DNA of 64,000 nucleotides from Jiangella anatolica (GCF_003236295.1 NZ_POTW01000014.1:40527-104526), one strand, 5' to 3'. Counted from the stretch's first letter, positions 46,596 through 55,951 are shown. Notes: generated by a model from the sequence alone, not told the origin. Numbers and translations: made by a program.

Positions 46596-47474
46596 GTGGC
46601 GACCGTGATCGGCCGTCGGGGTAAGGGCTCCAAGCCGGAGCGTGACCCCGAGGGCCGCATGACCCTCACCGAACACCTGCGCGAGCTGCGCAACCGCCTG
46701 ATGTGGTCGGCGCTCGCGGTCATCGCGTTCGGCATCATCGGTTTCATCTTCCGCGAGCGCATCTTCGACTTCCTGGTCGACCCGTTCGTCGAGGCGGCCG
46801 AGGAGACCGGCCGCAACGCGGACCTGAACTTCCGCGAGATGCTCGACCCGCTGACGGTGCCGCTGCGCATCGCCATGCTCACCGGCATCGTGTTCGGCGC
46901 CCCGGTCTGGATCTACCAGGTGTGGGCGTTCATCACCCCGGCGCTGTACCGCAACGAGAAGAAGTGGGTGCTGGCCGTCCTCGGCGCCGCCGTCCCGATG
47001 TTCGGGCTCGGCGTCGTGCTGGCGATGTGGCTGATGCCGCGCGCGATGGTGTTCATGCAGAACTTCGCGCCCGGCGACACGTCGATGCTGGTCGACTTCA
47101 ACAGCTATCTGGACTTCTCGATCCGGCTGGTGCTGGTGTTCGGCATCGGCTTCCTGCTGCCGATCTTCGTGGTGCTGCTCAACGCCGTCGGCGTGCTCCG
47201 GCACGAGACGCTGGGCGTCGCACGGCGCTGGGTCATCGTCGGCATCTTCGCCTTCGGCGCCGTCGCCACCCCGACCGGCGACCCGCTGTCGCTGTTGGTG
47301 CTGGCCGTCCCGATGTGGGTGCTGTTCGAGATCGCCGTGCTGGTCTGCCGCGTCCTCGACAAGCGCCGCGACCGCGCCACCGGCACCGCGCTGTCCGACG
47401 ACGAGGCCACGCCGGACGAGGTGCTGGACCAGCTGGGCCGCGTCGACGACGACGATGACGACAAGCGGCGATGA
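46596..47474 (+). CDS. tatC: Sec-independent translocase subunit TatC
   Basis: A 292-residue, six-helix receptor for twin-arginine signal peptides. PEGRMTLTEHLRELRNRLMWSALAV is the characteristic N-terminus containing the conserved Glu; FGAPVWIYQVWAFITPALYRNEKKWV and GIGFLLPIFVVLLNAVGVL are conserved segments. The C-terminal tail is long and Asp-rich (GRVDDDDDDKRR). Its end overlaps the lipid kinase gene by 20 nt. Confidence 0.96.
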   Translation: MATVIGRRGKGSKPERDPEGRMTLTEHLRELRNRLMWSALAVIAFGIIGFIFRERIFDFLVDPFVEAAEETGRNADLNFREMLDPLTVPLRIAMLTGIVFGAPVWIYQVWAFITPALYRNEKKWVLAVLGAAVPMFGLGVVLAMWLMPRAMVFMQNFAPGDTSMLVDFNSYLDFSIRLVLVFGIGFLLPIFVVLLNAVGVLRHETLGVARRWVIVGIFAFGAVATPTGDPLSLLVLAVPMWVLFEIAVLVCRVLDKRRDRATGTALSDDEATPDEVLDQLGRVDDDDDDKRR

Positions 47475-48354
47475 GCTCGCCCTCCTGATCAACCCGTCGG
47501 CCGGCCGTGGGCGTGGCGCCCGGGCCGGTCGGCGCGCGGAGCACCGGCTGATGGCCGCCGGGCTGACGGTGCGGACGCTGGCCGGTCGTGACGTACGCGA
47601 GGCAGCCGACCTGGCCAGGGAGAGCGTCGAGGACGGCGTGCGCGCGCTCGTCGTCGTGGGCGGCGACGGCATGGTGCACCTGGGCCTGCAGGCGGTCGCC
47701 GGCACCGGCGTCCCGTTCGGGGTGATCCCGGCCGGTACGGGCAACGACTTCGCCCGCGCGCTCGGCCTGCCGCTGCGCGACCCGGACGCCGCCGCCGGCG
47801 TCGTCGCCGCCGGTCAGCTACGCGAGGTCGACCTCGGCCGCACCGAGGGCCAGTGGTTCGCCGGTGTCGTCGCCGCCGGGTTCGACGCCAAGGTGAACGA
47901 CCGGGTGAACCGGATGCGCTGGCCGAAGGGCCCGCGCCGCTACGACCTCGCCACGTTCGCCGAGCTGGGCGTCTTCCGGCCCATCCCGTACCACCTGGAG
48001 CTCGACGGCGAGGTGCTCGACCTCGAGGCCATGCTGGTCGCCGTCGGCAACATCCCGTCCTACGGCGGCGGGCTGCGCATCACCCCCGGCGCGGAGCTCG
48101 ACGACGGGGTGTTCGACGTCGTCGTGGTGGCGCCGGTGAGCCGGGCGACGCTGGTCCGGGCGTTTCGCCGGGTCAAGCACGGCACCCACACGGTGTACCC
48201 CTTCGTCACCGTCCACCGGGCCCGGCGGGTCAAGCTGGACGCGCCCGGCATCACCGCCTACGTCGACGGCGAGCGGCTCGGCCCGCTGCCGCGCACGTTC
48301 GACGTCGTTCCGCGCGCCCAGCAGGTGTACGCCCCGGCGGGCGGGTTACCGTAG
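47455..48354 (+). CDS. Diacylglycerol/lipid kinase, DgkB/YegS family
   Basis: A 299-residue kinase that phosphorylates a lipid alcohol. LLINPSAGRGRG and ALVVVGGDGMVHLGLQAV are the nucleotide-binding motifs; FGVIPAGTGNDFARALGLP contains the substrate and metal site. Catalytic Asp lies in ELDDGVFDVVVV, and AYVDGERL is the C-terminal signature. The ATG at 47455 lies inside the tatC 3' end; later starts would remove the first strand. It is co-transcribed with tatAC. Confidence 0.92.
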   Translation: MTTSGDELALLINPSAGRGRGARAGRRAEHRLMAAGLTVRTLAGRDVREAADLARESVEDGVRALVVVGGDGMVHLGLQAVAGTGVPFGVIPAGTGNDFARALGLPLRDPDAAAGVVAAGQLREVDLGRTEGQWFAGVVAAGFDAKVNDRVNRMRWPKGPRRYDLATFAELGVFRPIPYHLELDGEVLDLEAMLVAVGNIPSYGGGLRITPGAELDDGVFDVVVVAPVSRATLVRAFRRVKHGTHTVYPFVTVHRARRVKLDAPGITAYVDGERLGPLPRTFDVVPRAQQVYAPAGGLP

Positions 48355-48358
48355 CAGC

Positions 48359-51112
48359 ATGAGTTCGCCGGCGGAACGGTACGCGGCAGCGCATGAGCGG
48401 CAACGCGATCCGTCCCCGCGGCTGCGGGAGTTCCAGGCCGGGTACGGGTTCGAGCTCGACGACTTCCAGCTGCGCGCCTGCCGCAGCGTCGAGGCCGGCC
48501 GCGGTGTGCTGGTGGCGGCGCCGACGGGGGCGGGCAAGACGCTGGTCGGCGAGTTCGCCGTGCACCTGGCGCTGCACGAGGGCCGCAAGTGCTTCTACAC
48601 GACGCCGATCAAGGCGCTGTCGAACCAGAAGTACCACGACCTCGTCGAACGGCACGGCGAGGACAAGGTCGGCCTGCTGACCGGCGACAACACCGTCAAT
48701 GGCGAGGCGCCCGTGGTCGTCATGACCACCGAGGTGCTGCGGAACATGCTCTACGCCGGCTCCACCACACTGGTTGGGCTGAGCTACGTCGTCATGGACG
48801 AGGTGCACTACCTCGCCGACCGGTTCCGCGGCGCCGTCTGGGAGGAAGTGATCATCAACCTCCCGGAGTCGGTGAGCGTGATCTCGCTGTCGGCGACCGT
48901 GTCCAACGCCGAGGAGTTCGGCGACTGGCTGACGACGGTCCGTGGCGACACCGACGTCGTCGTCGAGGAGAAGCGGCCGGTCCCGCTGTGGCAGCACGTC
49001 CTCGTCGGGTCGCGGCTGTACGACCTGTTCGCGCAGGGCGAGTCCGACGGCGACGGCCGCCGCGTCGTCAGCCCCGAGCTGCTGCGGGCCGGGCGCGACG
49101 ACGTCAGAGGCTCCCGGCCCGGCGGACGCGCCGGTCGCGGGCGACCGCCACGCCGCCCGCGCGGCACGTACACGCCGGGCCGGGTCGAGGTGCTGGAGAA
49201 GCTGGACGCGGCCGGGCTGCTGCCGGCGATCGTGTTCGTGTTCAGCCGGGCCGGCTGCGAGGCGGCCGTCCAGCAGTGCCTGAGCGCCGGCGTGCGGCTC
49301 ACGTCGGCGGAGGAGCGGGTGCAGATCCGCGCGCTGATCGAGGAGCGCACCGACGGCATCCCCGAGGGCGACCTGCACGTGCTCGGCTACCACGAGTGGG
49401 CCGATGGGCTGGAGCGTGGCATCGCGGCGCACCACGCGGGCATGCTGCCGACGTTCAAGGAGGTCGTCGAGGAGCTGTTCGTCCGCGGCCTGATCCGGGC
49501 CGTGTTCGCGACCGAGACGCTGGCGCTGGGCATCAACATGCCCGCGCGCACGGTCGTGCTGGAGCGGCTGGTCAAGTGGAACGGCGAGACCCACGCCGAC
49601 GTCACGCCGGGGGAGTACACCCAGCTCACCGGCCGGGCGGGGCGGCGCGGCATCGACATCGAGGGTCACGCCGTCGTCCTGTGGCAGCCCGGGTTCGACC
49701 CGGCGGCGGTCGCCGGGCTCGCGTCGACGCGCACGTTCCCGCTGCGCTCGTCCTTCCGGCCGTCGTACAACATGGCGGTCAACCTGGTCGGCAGCGTCGG
49801 CCGGGTCGCGTCGCGGGAGATCCTGGAGTCGTCGTTCGCGCAGTTCCAGGCCGATCGCGCCGTCGTCGGGCTGGCCCGCCAGCTGCGCCGCGCCGAGGAG
49901 GCGCTCGACGGCTACCACGAGGCGATGACCTGCGACAAGGGCGACTTCCAGGAGTACGCCCAGCTGCGTCAGGCGATCAAGGACCGCGAGACCAAGCTGG
50001 CCCGCGAGGGCACCGCGCAGCGCCGGGCGGCGTCCGCGGCGGCGCTGGAGAAGCTCCGCCCGGGCGACGTCATCCGGGTCCCGACCGGCAAGTTCGCCGG
50101 GCTGGCCGTCGTGCTCGACCCGGGCATGCCTGGCGGGCCGCACGGCTCCGACGGCCCGCGTCCGACCGTCCTCACCGAGGGCCGGCAGGTGAAGCGGCTG
50201 TCGATGGTCGACTTCCCGAGCGCGGTCGAGCCGCTGGCCAAGCTGCGCATTCCGCGCTCGTTCAACCCGCGGGTGCCGGCGTCGCGGCGCGACCTGGCCG
50301 CATCGCTGCGGGCCAAGGCGCCCGACGACGGCGGCCGGCAGTACCAGGGGCGCCGGCGCGGGCGGTCCGCCGCGGCCGATGACGAGGAGCTGGCCCGGCT
50401 GCGCCGGCAGCTGCGCGACCATCCGTGCCACCGCTGCCCGGACCGCGAGGAGCACGCCCGCTGGGCCGAGCGCTGGCTGCGGCTTCGCCGCGAGGCCGAC
50501 CAGCTGCAGCGCCGGGTGGAGTCGCGCACGAACACCGTCGCCCGCCAGTTCGACCGGGTCTGCCGGGTGCTGGAGGACCTGGACTACCTCTCCGGCGACG
50601 ACGTGACGCCGTCGGGGCGGCGGCTGGCCCGGCTCTACGGCGAGCTGGACCTGCTGGCCGCCGAGTGCATCCGGCGCGACGTCTGGGCCGGCCTGGACCC
50701 GGCCGAGCTGGCCGCCGCCGTCGCCGCGCTCACGTACGAGTCGCGCCAGCCTGACGACGCCGTCCCGCCGCGCCTGCCGCCCGGCACGGTCCGCGACGTG
50801 CTCGCGGAGATGGTGCGGCTGTGGGGCGACCTCGACCACGTCGAGTCGACCCACCGGCTGGACTTCCTGCGCGAGCCCGACCTCGGCTTCACCCACGCCG
50901 CGTGGCGGTGGGCCAGCGGGCACCAGCTGGACTCCGTCCTGCGCGAGGCCGACCTGGCCGCCGGCGACTTCGTCCGGGCCGTCAGGCAGCTGCTGGACCT
51001 GCTGGACCAGGTCGCCGACGCCGCGGCCGGCACGCCGCTGCGCGAGACGGCGCGGCTGGCGGCCGGGGCGCTGCGGCGCGGCGTGGTGGCATACGCGACG
51101 CTGTCGGGCTGA
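48359..51112 (+). CDS. helY: Ski2/Mtr4-like DEAD/DEVH-box RNA helicase (HelY type)
   Basis: A 917-residue superfamily 2 helicase. The Q-like region FELDDFQLRACRSVEAG precedes Walker A AAPTGAGKT; motif II is VVMDEVHYLAD, motif III SLSATVSN, and motif VI QLTGRAGRRGIDIEG. The C-terminal half has the arch/DSHCT-type helical domain (ECIRRDVWAGLDPAELAAAVAALTYESR). An Arg/Gly-rich insertion (SRPGGRAGRGRPPRRP) and CHRCPDREEHARW with paired cysteines are visible. The actinobacterial homologue next to tatC is called HelY; its RNA targets are not established. Confidence 0.94.
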   Translation: MSSPAERYAAAHERQRDPSPRLREFQAGYGFELDDFQLRACRSVEAGRGVLVAAPTGAGKTLVGEFAVHLALHEGRKCFYTTPIKALSNQKYHDLVERHGEDKVGLLTGDNTVNGEAPVVVMTTEVLRNMLYAGSTTLVGLSYVVMDEVHYLADRFRGAVWEEVIINLPESVSVISLSATVSNAEEFGDWLTTVRGDTDVVVEEKRPVPLWQHVLVGSRLYDLFAQGESDGDGRRVVSPELLRAGRDDVRGSRPGGRAGRGRPPRRPRGTYTPGRVEVLEKLDAAGLLPAIVFVFSRAGCEAAVQQCLSAGVRLTSAEERVQIRALIEERTDGIPEGDLHVLGYHEWADGLERGIAAHHAGMLPTFKEVVEELFVRGLIRAVFATETLALGINMPARTVVLERLVKWNGETHADVTPGEYTQLTGRAGRRGIDIEGHAVVLWQPGFDPAAVAGLASTRTFPLRSSFRPSYNMAVNLVGSVGRVASREILESSFAQFQADRAVVGLARQLRRAEEALDGYHEAMTCDKGDFQEYAQLRQAIKDRETKLAREGTAQRRAASAAALEKLRPGDVIRVPTGKFAGLAVVLDPGMPGGPHGSDGPRPTVLTEGRQVKRLSMVDFPSAVEPLAKLRIPRSFNPRVPASRRDLAASLRAKAPDDGGRQYQGRRRGRSAAADDEELARLRRQLRDHPCHRCPDREEHARWAERWLRLRREADQLQRRVESRTNTVARQFDRVCRVLEDLDYLSGDDVTPSGRRLARLYGELDLLAAECIRRDVWAGLDPAELAAAVAALTYESRQPDDAVPPRLPPGTVRDVLAEMVRLWGDLDHVESTHRLDFLREPDLGFTHAAWRWASGHQLDSVLREADLAAGDFVRAVRQLLDLLDQVADAAAGTPLRETARLAAGALRRGVVAYATLSG

Positions 51113-51113
51113 C

Positions 51114-52055
51114 TCAGCCTCGGTCGAGGTCGGCCAGCACGGCCGCGAACCACTCGATGCCGTCGACGGTGTTGGGGTCCAGCCAGACCTGGATGTGCGA
51201 CACACCGGCGGCGGCGTAGCCCCGCAGCGTCTCGGCCACGTCGGCCGGCTCGCCGCGGATGGCCCGGCGCCGTCCGGAGCGCAGCAGCTCGTGGCCGGGC
51301 CAGGCCGCGGCGTCGGGCAGGTCGACCTGCAGGCAGGCCGACTTCTTCAGCGTCGCCGGGTCGCGGCCGGCGGCGGCGCAGGCCTCGTCGCCCTTGGGCG
51401 TGGCCGCCACCAGCTCCTCGACGGTCTGGTGCCACGGGAGGTTCCACTCGTCGGCGTACGTGGCCAGGATCCGCAGCATCCGCGGCTTGACGGCGCCGAC
51501 CATGATCGGCGGCCCGCCGGGACGGGGACCGCGCGGCCGCAGCTCGCAGTCGCGCAGGGTGTGGAACCTGCCCTGGTGGTCGATCCGGCCGGTCCGCAGC
51601 AGCGTGTGGATGATGCCGATCTCCTCCTCGAACCGGCTCACCTTGTGGTCCCAGCTGTCGTAGCCGAAGGCGGGGAACTCCGGCTCGTGCGAGCCCGCGC
51701 CGAGCCCGAGGATGACCCGGCCGTCGCTGATCTCCTCGACGGCGTCGACCATCTTGGCGAACAGGCCGGGGTTGCGCCACGGCGTGACGGTCACCAGCGT
51801 CCCGAGCTCGACCCGGTTCGTCACCGCCGCCAGTGCGGCCATCAGCGACCAGCACTCGGTGACGCCGAACTGTGGCACGTCGGGGATGCGGTACAGCAGG
51901 TGATCGGCGAGCCAGAGCGAGTCGAAGCCGGCGTCCTCCGCCGTCCGGGCCAGGGTGGCCAGGTCCGCCCAGCGGGCCGTGCCGCCCAGGTACGAGCCCT
52001 CGAGGTGGGGCAGCAGCAGGCCGACCTTCACCGGCCGCCGTCGTTCGTCGGACAC
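51114..52055 (-). CDS. LLM-class F420-dependent oxidoreductase
   Basis: A 313-residue TIM-barrel flavin/F420 enzyme of the luciferase-like family: VKVGLLLPHLEG, AEDAGFDSLWLADHLLY, VELGTLVTVTPWRNPGLFAKMVDAVEEISDGRVILGLGAGSHEPEF and GPPIMVGAVKPRMLRILATYADEWNLPW. These are typical F420-binding LLM sequences. The GTG at 52055 has GGAGGCGAG. It converges on helY with a single base between the two stops. Substrate unknown. Confidence 0.92.
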   Translation of the reverse strand: MSDERRRPVKVGLLLPHLEGSYLGGTARWADLATLARTAEDAGFDSLWLADHLLYRIPDVPQFGVTECWSLMAALAAVTNRVELGTLVTVTPWRNPGLFAKMVDAVEEISDGRVILGLGAGSHEPEFPAFGYDSWDHKVSRFEEEIGIIHTLLRTGRIDHQGRFHTLRDCELRPRGPRPGGPPIMVGAVKPRMLRILATYADEWNLPWHQTVEELVAATPKGDEACAAAGRDPATLKKSACLQVDLPDAAAWPGHELLRSGRRRAIRGEPADVAETLRGYAAAGVSHIQVWLDPNTVDGIEWFAAVLADLDRG

Positions 52056-52166
52056 GCTCGCCTCCAGGGTCGCCGATGCTGGTGCCCCTGGTGTATCACC
52101 CGTGATCCCGCGCCGGTTCGTGCCGGACGACGGAACCCCGCGGCGTGATTCGTCCGAGCGGCAGGC

Positions 52167-52520
52167 TCAGCTCTGGCTGAAGTAGACCCGGGTGACGGTG
52201 TCGTCCGGGCCGAAGTCGACGACGAGCAGCTCGAAGTCGATCATCGTCGGCTGGGTGGTGTACTCCCAGCTCGTCGCGTCGGCGGCGCCGCCCTCGCCGA
52301 GCAGCTGCGCCGTCTCCGCCCGGGTCGCGCCGTCGAGGAGACCGCAGTCGACCACCCGGTCCGCCAGCTCGGACCTCCGGCGGCCCTCGTCATCGTCGGC
52401 CGGGTCGAGGCTGCTCCACTCGTCGGTGTCGAACTCGCAGCTCGCGGCGTCGTCGTCCGACCCCGAGCAGCCGGCGAGGAGGACGACGGCCGCGGCCGAC
52501 GCCAGGATGCTGGTGCGCAT
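52167..52520 (-). CDS. Small lipoprotein of unknown function
   Basis: A 117-residue lipoprotein. MRTSILASAAAVVLLAGC is a signal sequence with lipobox LAGC (Cys18); the mature part is very acidic at the start (SGSDDDAASCEFDTDEW) and ends in a beta-prone segment (MIDFELLVVDFGPDDTVTRVYFSQS). Two further cysteines could form a disulfide. I do not recognise the family. Confidence 0.75.
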   Translation of the reverse strand: MRTSILASAAAVVLLAGCSGSDDDAASCEFDTDEWSSLDPADDDEGRRRSELADRVVDCGLLDGATRAETAQLLGEGGAADATSWEYTTQPTMIDFELLVVDFGPDDTVTRVYFSQS

Positions 52521-52559
52521 CCAGGCACAGTAGCCACGGCATGCGAACGGCGGGCGACC

Positions 52560-53489
52560 TCAGGCCGGTGCCGGGCTGAACGCGTTGAGTACCCGGTTCA
52601 GCGACGAGTCCAGGCCCCACCGGCTCGCCAGCTCGACCAGCGCCTCCGGGTCGGCCGGCGCGGTCGGTAGCGTGTCGTCGTACTCGGGCAGCGGGACGTC
52701 CTGGCGGACCTTGACGACGTCGGGCGCGACGGCGAGGTAGTCGCGGGCGTCGGCGATCTTGCGCCGCAGCGTCGGCGACAGGTCGGCGGCGGGGTCGTCG
52801 ACGGCGGCCAGCAGCCCGTCGATGCCGCCGAAGCGGGTGATCAGCGTGCCGGCGGTCTTGTCGCCGACGCCGGCGACGCCCGGCAGGCCGTCGCTGGGGT
52901 CGCCGCGCAGCGTCGCGAAGTCGGCGTACGAGCGGCCCGGGATCCCGTACTTCGTCGCCACGACGGTCTCGTCGACCACCTCGTGCCGGCCGACGCCGCG
53001 GGCGGTGTAGAGGATCCGCACGCCCCGCTCGTCGTCGACCAGCTGGAACAGGTCCCGGTCCCCGGTGACGACGTCGACCGGCCCGGGGTCGGCGGAGGCG
53101 AGCGTGCCGATGACGTCGTCGGCCTCGAAGCCCTTCACCCCGAAGTGCGCGATGCCCAGCGCCGTCAGCACGTCGAAGATGATCGGCAGCTGCGCCTCCA
53201 GCGCGGCCGGGACCTCCTCGATGTTGCGCGCGGCGTTGGCCAGCCGGTGCGCCTTGTACGACGGCAGCAGCGCGACCCGGAACGCCGGGCGCCAGTCGGC
53301 GTCGAGGCAGGCCACCAGGCGCGCCGGGCGACGGTCGGTGGTGAGCCGGGCGATGAAGTCCAGCAGCCCGCGCACGGCGTTCACCGGCGAGCCGTCGGGG
53401 GCCTTGATCGACTCGGGCACGCCGAAGAAGGCGCGGAAGTACAGCGAGGCGGTGTCCAGGAGCATCAGGCGGTTCTCGGTGCCGGGCAT
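52560..53489 (-). CDS. 5'-3' exonuclease (Pol I N-domain/FEN type)
   Basis: A 309-residue stand-alone nuclease equivalent to the N-terminal domain of DNA polymerase I. Acidic metal ligands are in LLDTASLYFRAF, GFEADDVIGTLA and VVTGDRDLFQLV, and LRGDPSDGLPGVAGVGDKTAGTLI is the helix-hairpin-helix DNA-binding part. It would remove RNA primers and flaps or act in repair. Such single-domain paralogues are common in actinobacteria alongside polA. Confidence 0.93.
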   Translation of the reverse strand: MPGTENRLMLLDTASLYFRAFFGVPESIKAPDGSPVNAVRGLLDFIARLTTDRRPARLVACLDADWRPAFRVALLPSYKAHRLANAARNIEEVPAALEAQLPIIFDVLTALGIAHFGVKGFEADDVIGTLASADPGPVDVVTGDRDLFQLVDDERGVRILYTARGVGRHEVVDETVVATKYGIPGRSYADFATLRGDPSDGLPGVAGVGDKTAGTLITRFGGIDGLLAAVDDPAADLSPTLRRKIADARDYLAVAPDVVKVRQDVPLPEYDDTLPTAPADPEALVELASRWGLDSSLNRVLNAFSPAPA

Positions 53490-53499
53490 GGCGGTCAGC

Positions 53500-54150
53500 C
53501 TACTGAGGCCCCGATGCCGTGGCGCGGATCGCCCCGACCAGCATGTCGAGCTCGGCGGCGAACACCTCGTCGGCGGTGACGGCGCGCAGGCCGGGCAGCA
53601 GCGCCTTCAGCCGCGCCGCGTCCGGGCTCGCCTCGGCGGCCTCGAACAGCCCGGCGTTGCGCCGCGGGGCGGTCGGGTCGCCGGTCAGCTCGCGTTGCAC
53701 CCGCCCGAACACGAGGTCGACGACGATGAGGTAGTACCGAGCGGCGGCCTCGGCGCCGAGCCCGGCGGCGAGGAGGACGTCCGCGATGGTCTCGGCGATC
53801 CGCACGCCGCCCGGCCCGGCGTTGGCACGGTCCATCATCCGGCCGGCGAACCCGGGATACTGCCGCAGCACGGTGCGCATGCTGCCGGCGAGCGCGCGCA
53901 GCCGCTGGTCCCACGGTCCGTCCAGGGCGTCGTCCGGTATGACGTAGCGGGCGGCGATCTCGTTCGCGACCAGGTCCAGCAGCGCGTCCTTGTCGGGGAC
54001 GTGCCGGTACAGCGCCATCCGGGACGCGCCGACGTCGGCGGCGAGGCGGCGCACGGTGAGCGCCTCGAGCCCTTCCTCGCGCGCGATCGCGATCGCGGCG
54101 TCGACGATCTGCGTTCGCTCCAGGCTGCCCCACGGCCGGCGTTCCGTCAC
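53500..54150 (-). CDS. TetR-family transcriptional regulator
   Basis: A 216-residue regulator with the N-terminal helix-turn-helix TQIVDAAIAIAREEGLEALTVRRLAADVGASRMALYRHVPDKDALLDLV, then an all-helical ligand domain of TetR_C type. It is divergent from a small gene and an MFS exporter, with a perfect 23-bp palindrome 11 nt from its start codon. It therefore probably represses itself and the exporter and is released by a small molecule. Confidence 0.93.
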   Translation of the reverse strand: MTERRPWGSLERTQIVDAAIAIAREEGLEALTVRRLAADVGASRMALYRHVPDKDALLDLVANEIAARYVIPDDALDGPWDQRLRALAGSMRTVLRQYPGFAGRMMDRANAGPGGVRIAETIADVLLAAGLGAEAAARYYLIVVDLVFGRVQRELTGDPTAPRRNAGLFEAAEASPDAARLKALLPGLRAVTADEVFAAELDMLVGAIRATASGPQ

Positions 54151-54161
54151 CCGACGACCCT

Positions 54162-54184
54162 ACTTGCGGACACTGTCCGCAAGT
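54162..54184. promoter_or_regulatory. Perfect 23-bp palindrome, TetR operator
   Basis: ACTTGCGGACA (54162-54172), a central C, and the exact reverse complement TGTCCGCAAGT (54174-54184). It lies in the divergent region 11 nt from tetR and 34 nt from the next gene. Length and symmetry fit a TetR dimer operator. Confidence 0.85.
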
Positions 54185-54186
54185 GA

Positions 54187-54205
54187 TTAAGTGAGGCTAC
54201 CCTAA
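54187..54205 (+). promoter_or_regulatory. DtxR/IdeR-like iron box
   Basis: TTAAGTGAGGCTACCCTAA agrees with the iron-box consensus TTAGGTTAGGCTAACCTAA at 16 of 19 positions. It sits between the TetR operator and the start codon at 54219, where a bound iron repressor would block transcription of the small gene and the MFS exporter. Confidence 0.6.
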
Positions 54206-54218
54206 CTCGGAGGACGTG

Positions 54219-54581
54219 ATGGAGAACTGGGACGGATGGCCGCTGTTGGAGGTGCGTGGCGACGAGCCGGCGTCGATCGCGTCGGCGCTGCGCTCGGCCG
54301 CCGAGCGCGAGACCCCGTTCGCCGCCGTGGTGGTGCTGACGGCGGCCGGCCCGGCGCCGCGGGGGAAGGAGGCGCTGGCGCGCGTGCGGCTGCTTCGGCA
54401 GGTGCGGCCGGGACTGAGCCGGTGGTGCCGCGGCCTGGCCTTCGTGCTGCCGGACAACGCGCCGGGGGAGGTGGCCCAGCGCAAATCGGGGGACCGGTTG
54501 TGGGGCTGCCCGACGCTGGCCACCCGCGACGTCGAACGGGCCCGGGACTGGGCTCGTCGCGCGCTGGCCGGTGATGCGTGA
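54219..54581 (+). CDS. Small protein of unknown function preceding an MFS exporter
   Basis: A 120-residue soluble protein starting MENWDGWPLLEVRGDEP. The middle has an alternating strand-helix character (FAAVVVLTAAGPAPRGKEALARVRLLRQVRPGLSRWCRGLAFVLPD) and the end is helical (TRDVERARDWARRALAGDA). I do not know the family. GGAGG lies 5 nt before the ATG at 54219. Its TGA overlaps the exporter start, so it is probably a partner of the exporter, possibly in siderophore metabolism given the iron box. Confidence 0.7.
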   Translation: MENWDGWPLLEVRGDEPASIASALRSAAERETPFAAVVVLTAAGPAPRGKEALARVRLLRQVRPGLSRWCRGLAFVLPDNAPGEVAQRKSGDRLWGCPTLATRDVERARDWARRALAGDA

Positions 54582-55951
54582 TGTGGGTCGCCGCCGGGTT
54601 GTCCGCGCTGCTGCTGCTCTGCCGGCGCCGGCTCCTGACCGGGCCGCGCGCGGCCGCGCGGGTGACCGTCGCCGCGGTGCTCGTGGCCGGGTTCGCCGCG
54701 AGCATGGCGCAGACGATCGTCGTCGTCGCGCTGCCGGAGATCGCCCGCGAGTTCGGCGTGGCGGGCACCACGGCGCCCTGGGCGCTCACCGCGTTCATGC
54801 TCGCCGCCGCGGTGGCCACCCCGGTCGCCGGCCGGCTCGGCGACCTGTTCGGCTACCGGCGAATCGCGCTGGCCTGCCTCGGCTGCCTGGTCGCGGGGAC
54901 GCTGGTGTGCGCGCTCGCGCCCTCGTTCGCGCTGCTGCTGGCCGGACGGGCGCTGGCCGGCCTGTCCGCGGGGGTGCTGCCGCTGGCGTTCGGTCTGCTG
55001 CGGCGGGCGGCGCCGGCCGGACGACTGCCCGGGCTGGTCGGGCTGCTGTCGGCGATGTTCGGCATCGGCGGCGCGGCCGGCATGGTCACGGCCGGCCCGC
55101 TGCTCACGTCGGCCGGCCCGAGCGCGTTGTTCTGGCCGCTGCTCGCGCTCGGGATCGTCGCGCTGGTGCTGGTGGCGCTGCTGCCCTCGGACGAGGCCGC
55201 CGCCGGTGGCCGCGTCGACGTCGCGGGCGCGGTGCTGCTCGGCGGCGCGCTGGCCGGGCTGCTGCTCGCCGTCGGCCGGGCGCGGGACTGGGGCGCCGTC
55301 GCGGCGGCCGGGCTGCTGACGCTGACGGTCGCGCTGTTCGCGGCCTTCGCCGTCGTCGAGCGACGGGCGCCGGCGCCGCTGGTCGACCTGCGGCTGCTGG
55401 CCCGGCCCGCGGCCGCCGTGCCGAACGTCGTCACCGTCGTGATCGGCGCGTCGATGTTCGGCGTGGTCACGCTGCTCCCGCACCTGGTGACGGTGGAGCG
55501 GATCGCGGTCGTGCTGCTGCCGATGGTCGCCGCCATGCTGGTCGCGACCCCGCTCGCGCCGTGGCTGGGCGGACGACGGGCGCTGCGGGCCGGCACCGTC
55601 CTCGGAGCAGTCTCCGCCGGGGTGCTGGCGCTCGCGCACGACGAGCTCTGGCAGCTCTGCCTCGTGGCGCCGGTCCTCGGCGCCGGCTACGGGCTCGCCT
55701 TCGCCGCGCTGGGCACGCTCGTCGTCGACGCCGCCGAGCCGCGGCACACCGGCGTCGCGACCGCCGTCAACACCATCGCCCGGACCGCGGGCGGCGCGAT
55801 CGGCGCGCAGCTGGCGGCCGTGCTCGTCGCCGGCGGTGGCTTCGGCCCGGCCTTCGCCGCGTTCGGCGTCGTCGCCGCCGTGGCGCTGGCGGTCACCGTG
55901 GCGCTGCCCCGGCCGGTGGCGGAGCCGGCACTCAGCCGGTCGGGCCGCTGA
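54581..55951 (+). CDS. MFS transporter, probable siderophore or drug exporter
   Basis: A 456-residue major facilitator with about twelve to fourteen helices. The cytosolic loop between helices 2 and 3 reads GRLGDLFGYRRIA (MFS signature), and helix 5 carries the antiporter-like AMFGIGGAAGMVTAGPLL. It resembles DHA-type proton-driven exporters. ATG at 54581 gives a TGATG junction; a GTG at 54578 gives GTGA. Iron-box and TetR control suggest siderophore export, but drug export cannot be excluded. The 3' end overlaps the sortase gene by 20 nt. Confidence 0.87.
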   Translation: MWVAAGLSALLLLCRRRLLTGPRAAARVTVAAVLVAGFAASMAQTIVVVALPEIAREFGVAGTTAPWALTAFMLAAAVATPVAGRLGDLFGYRRIALACLGCLVAGTLVCALAPSFALLLAGRALAGLSAGVLPLAFGLLRRAAPAGRLPGLVGLLSAMFGIGGAAGMVTAGPLLTSAGPSALFWPLLALGIVALVLVALLPSDEAAAGGRVDVAGAVLLGGALAGLLLAVGRARDWGAVAAAGLLTLTVALFAAFAVVERRAPAPLVDLRLLARPAAAVPNVVTVVIGASMFGVVTLLPHLVTVERIAVVLLPMVAAMLVATPLAPWLGGRRALRAGTVLGAVSAGVLALAHDELWQLCLVAPVLGAGYGLAFAALGTLVVDAAEPRHTGVATAVNTIARTAGGAIGAQLAAVLVAGGGFGPAFAAFGVVAAVALAVTVALPRPVAEPALSRSGR

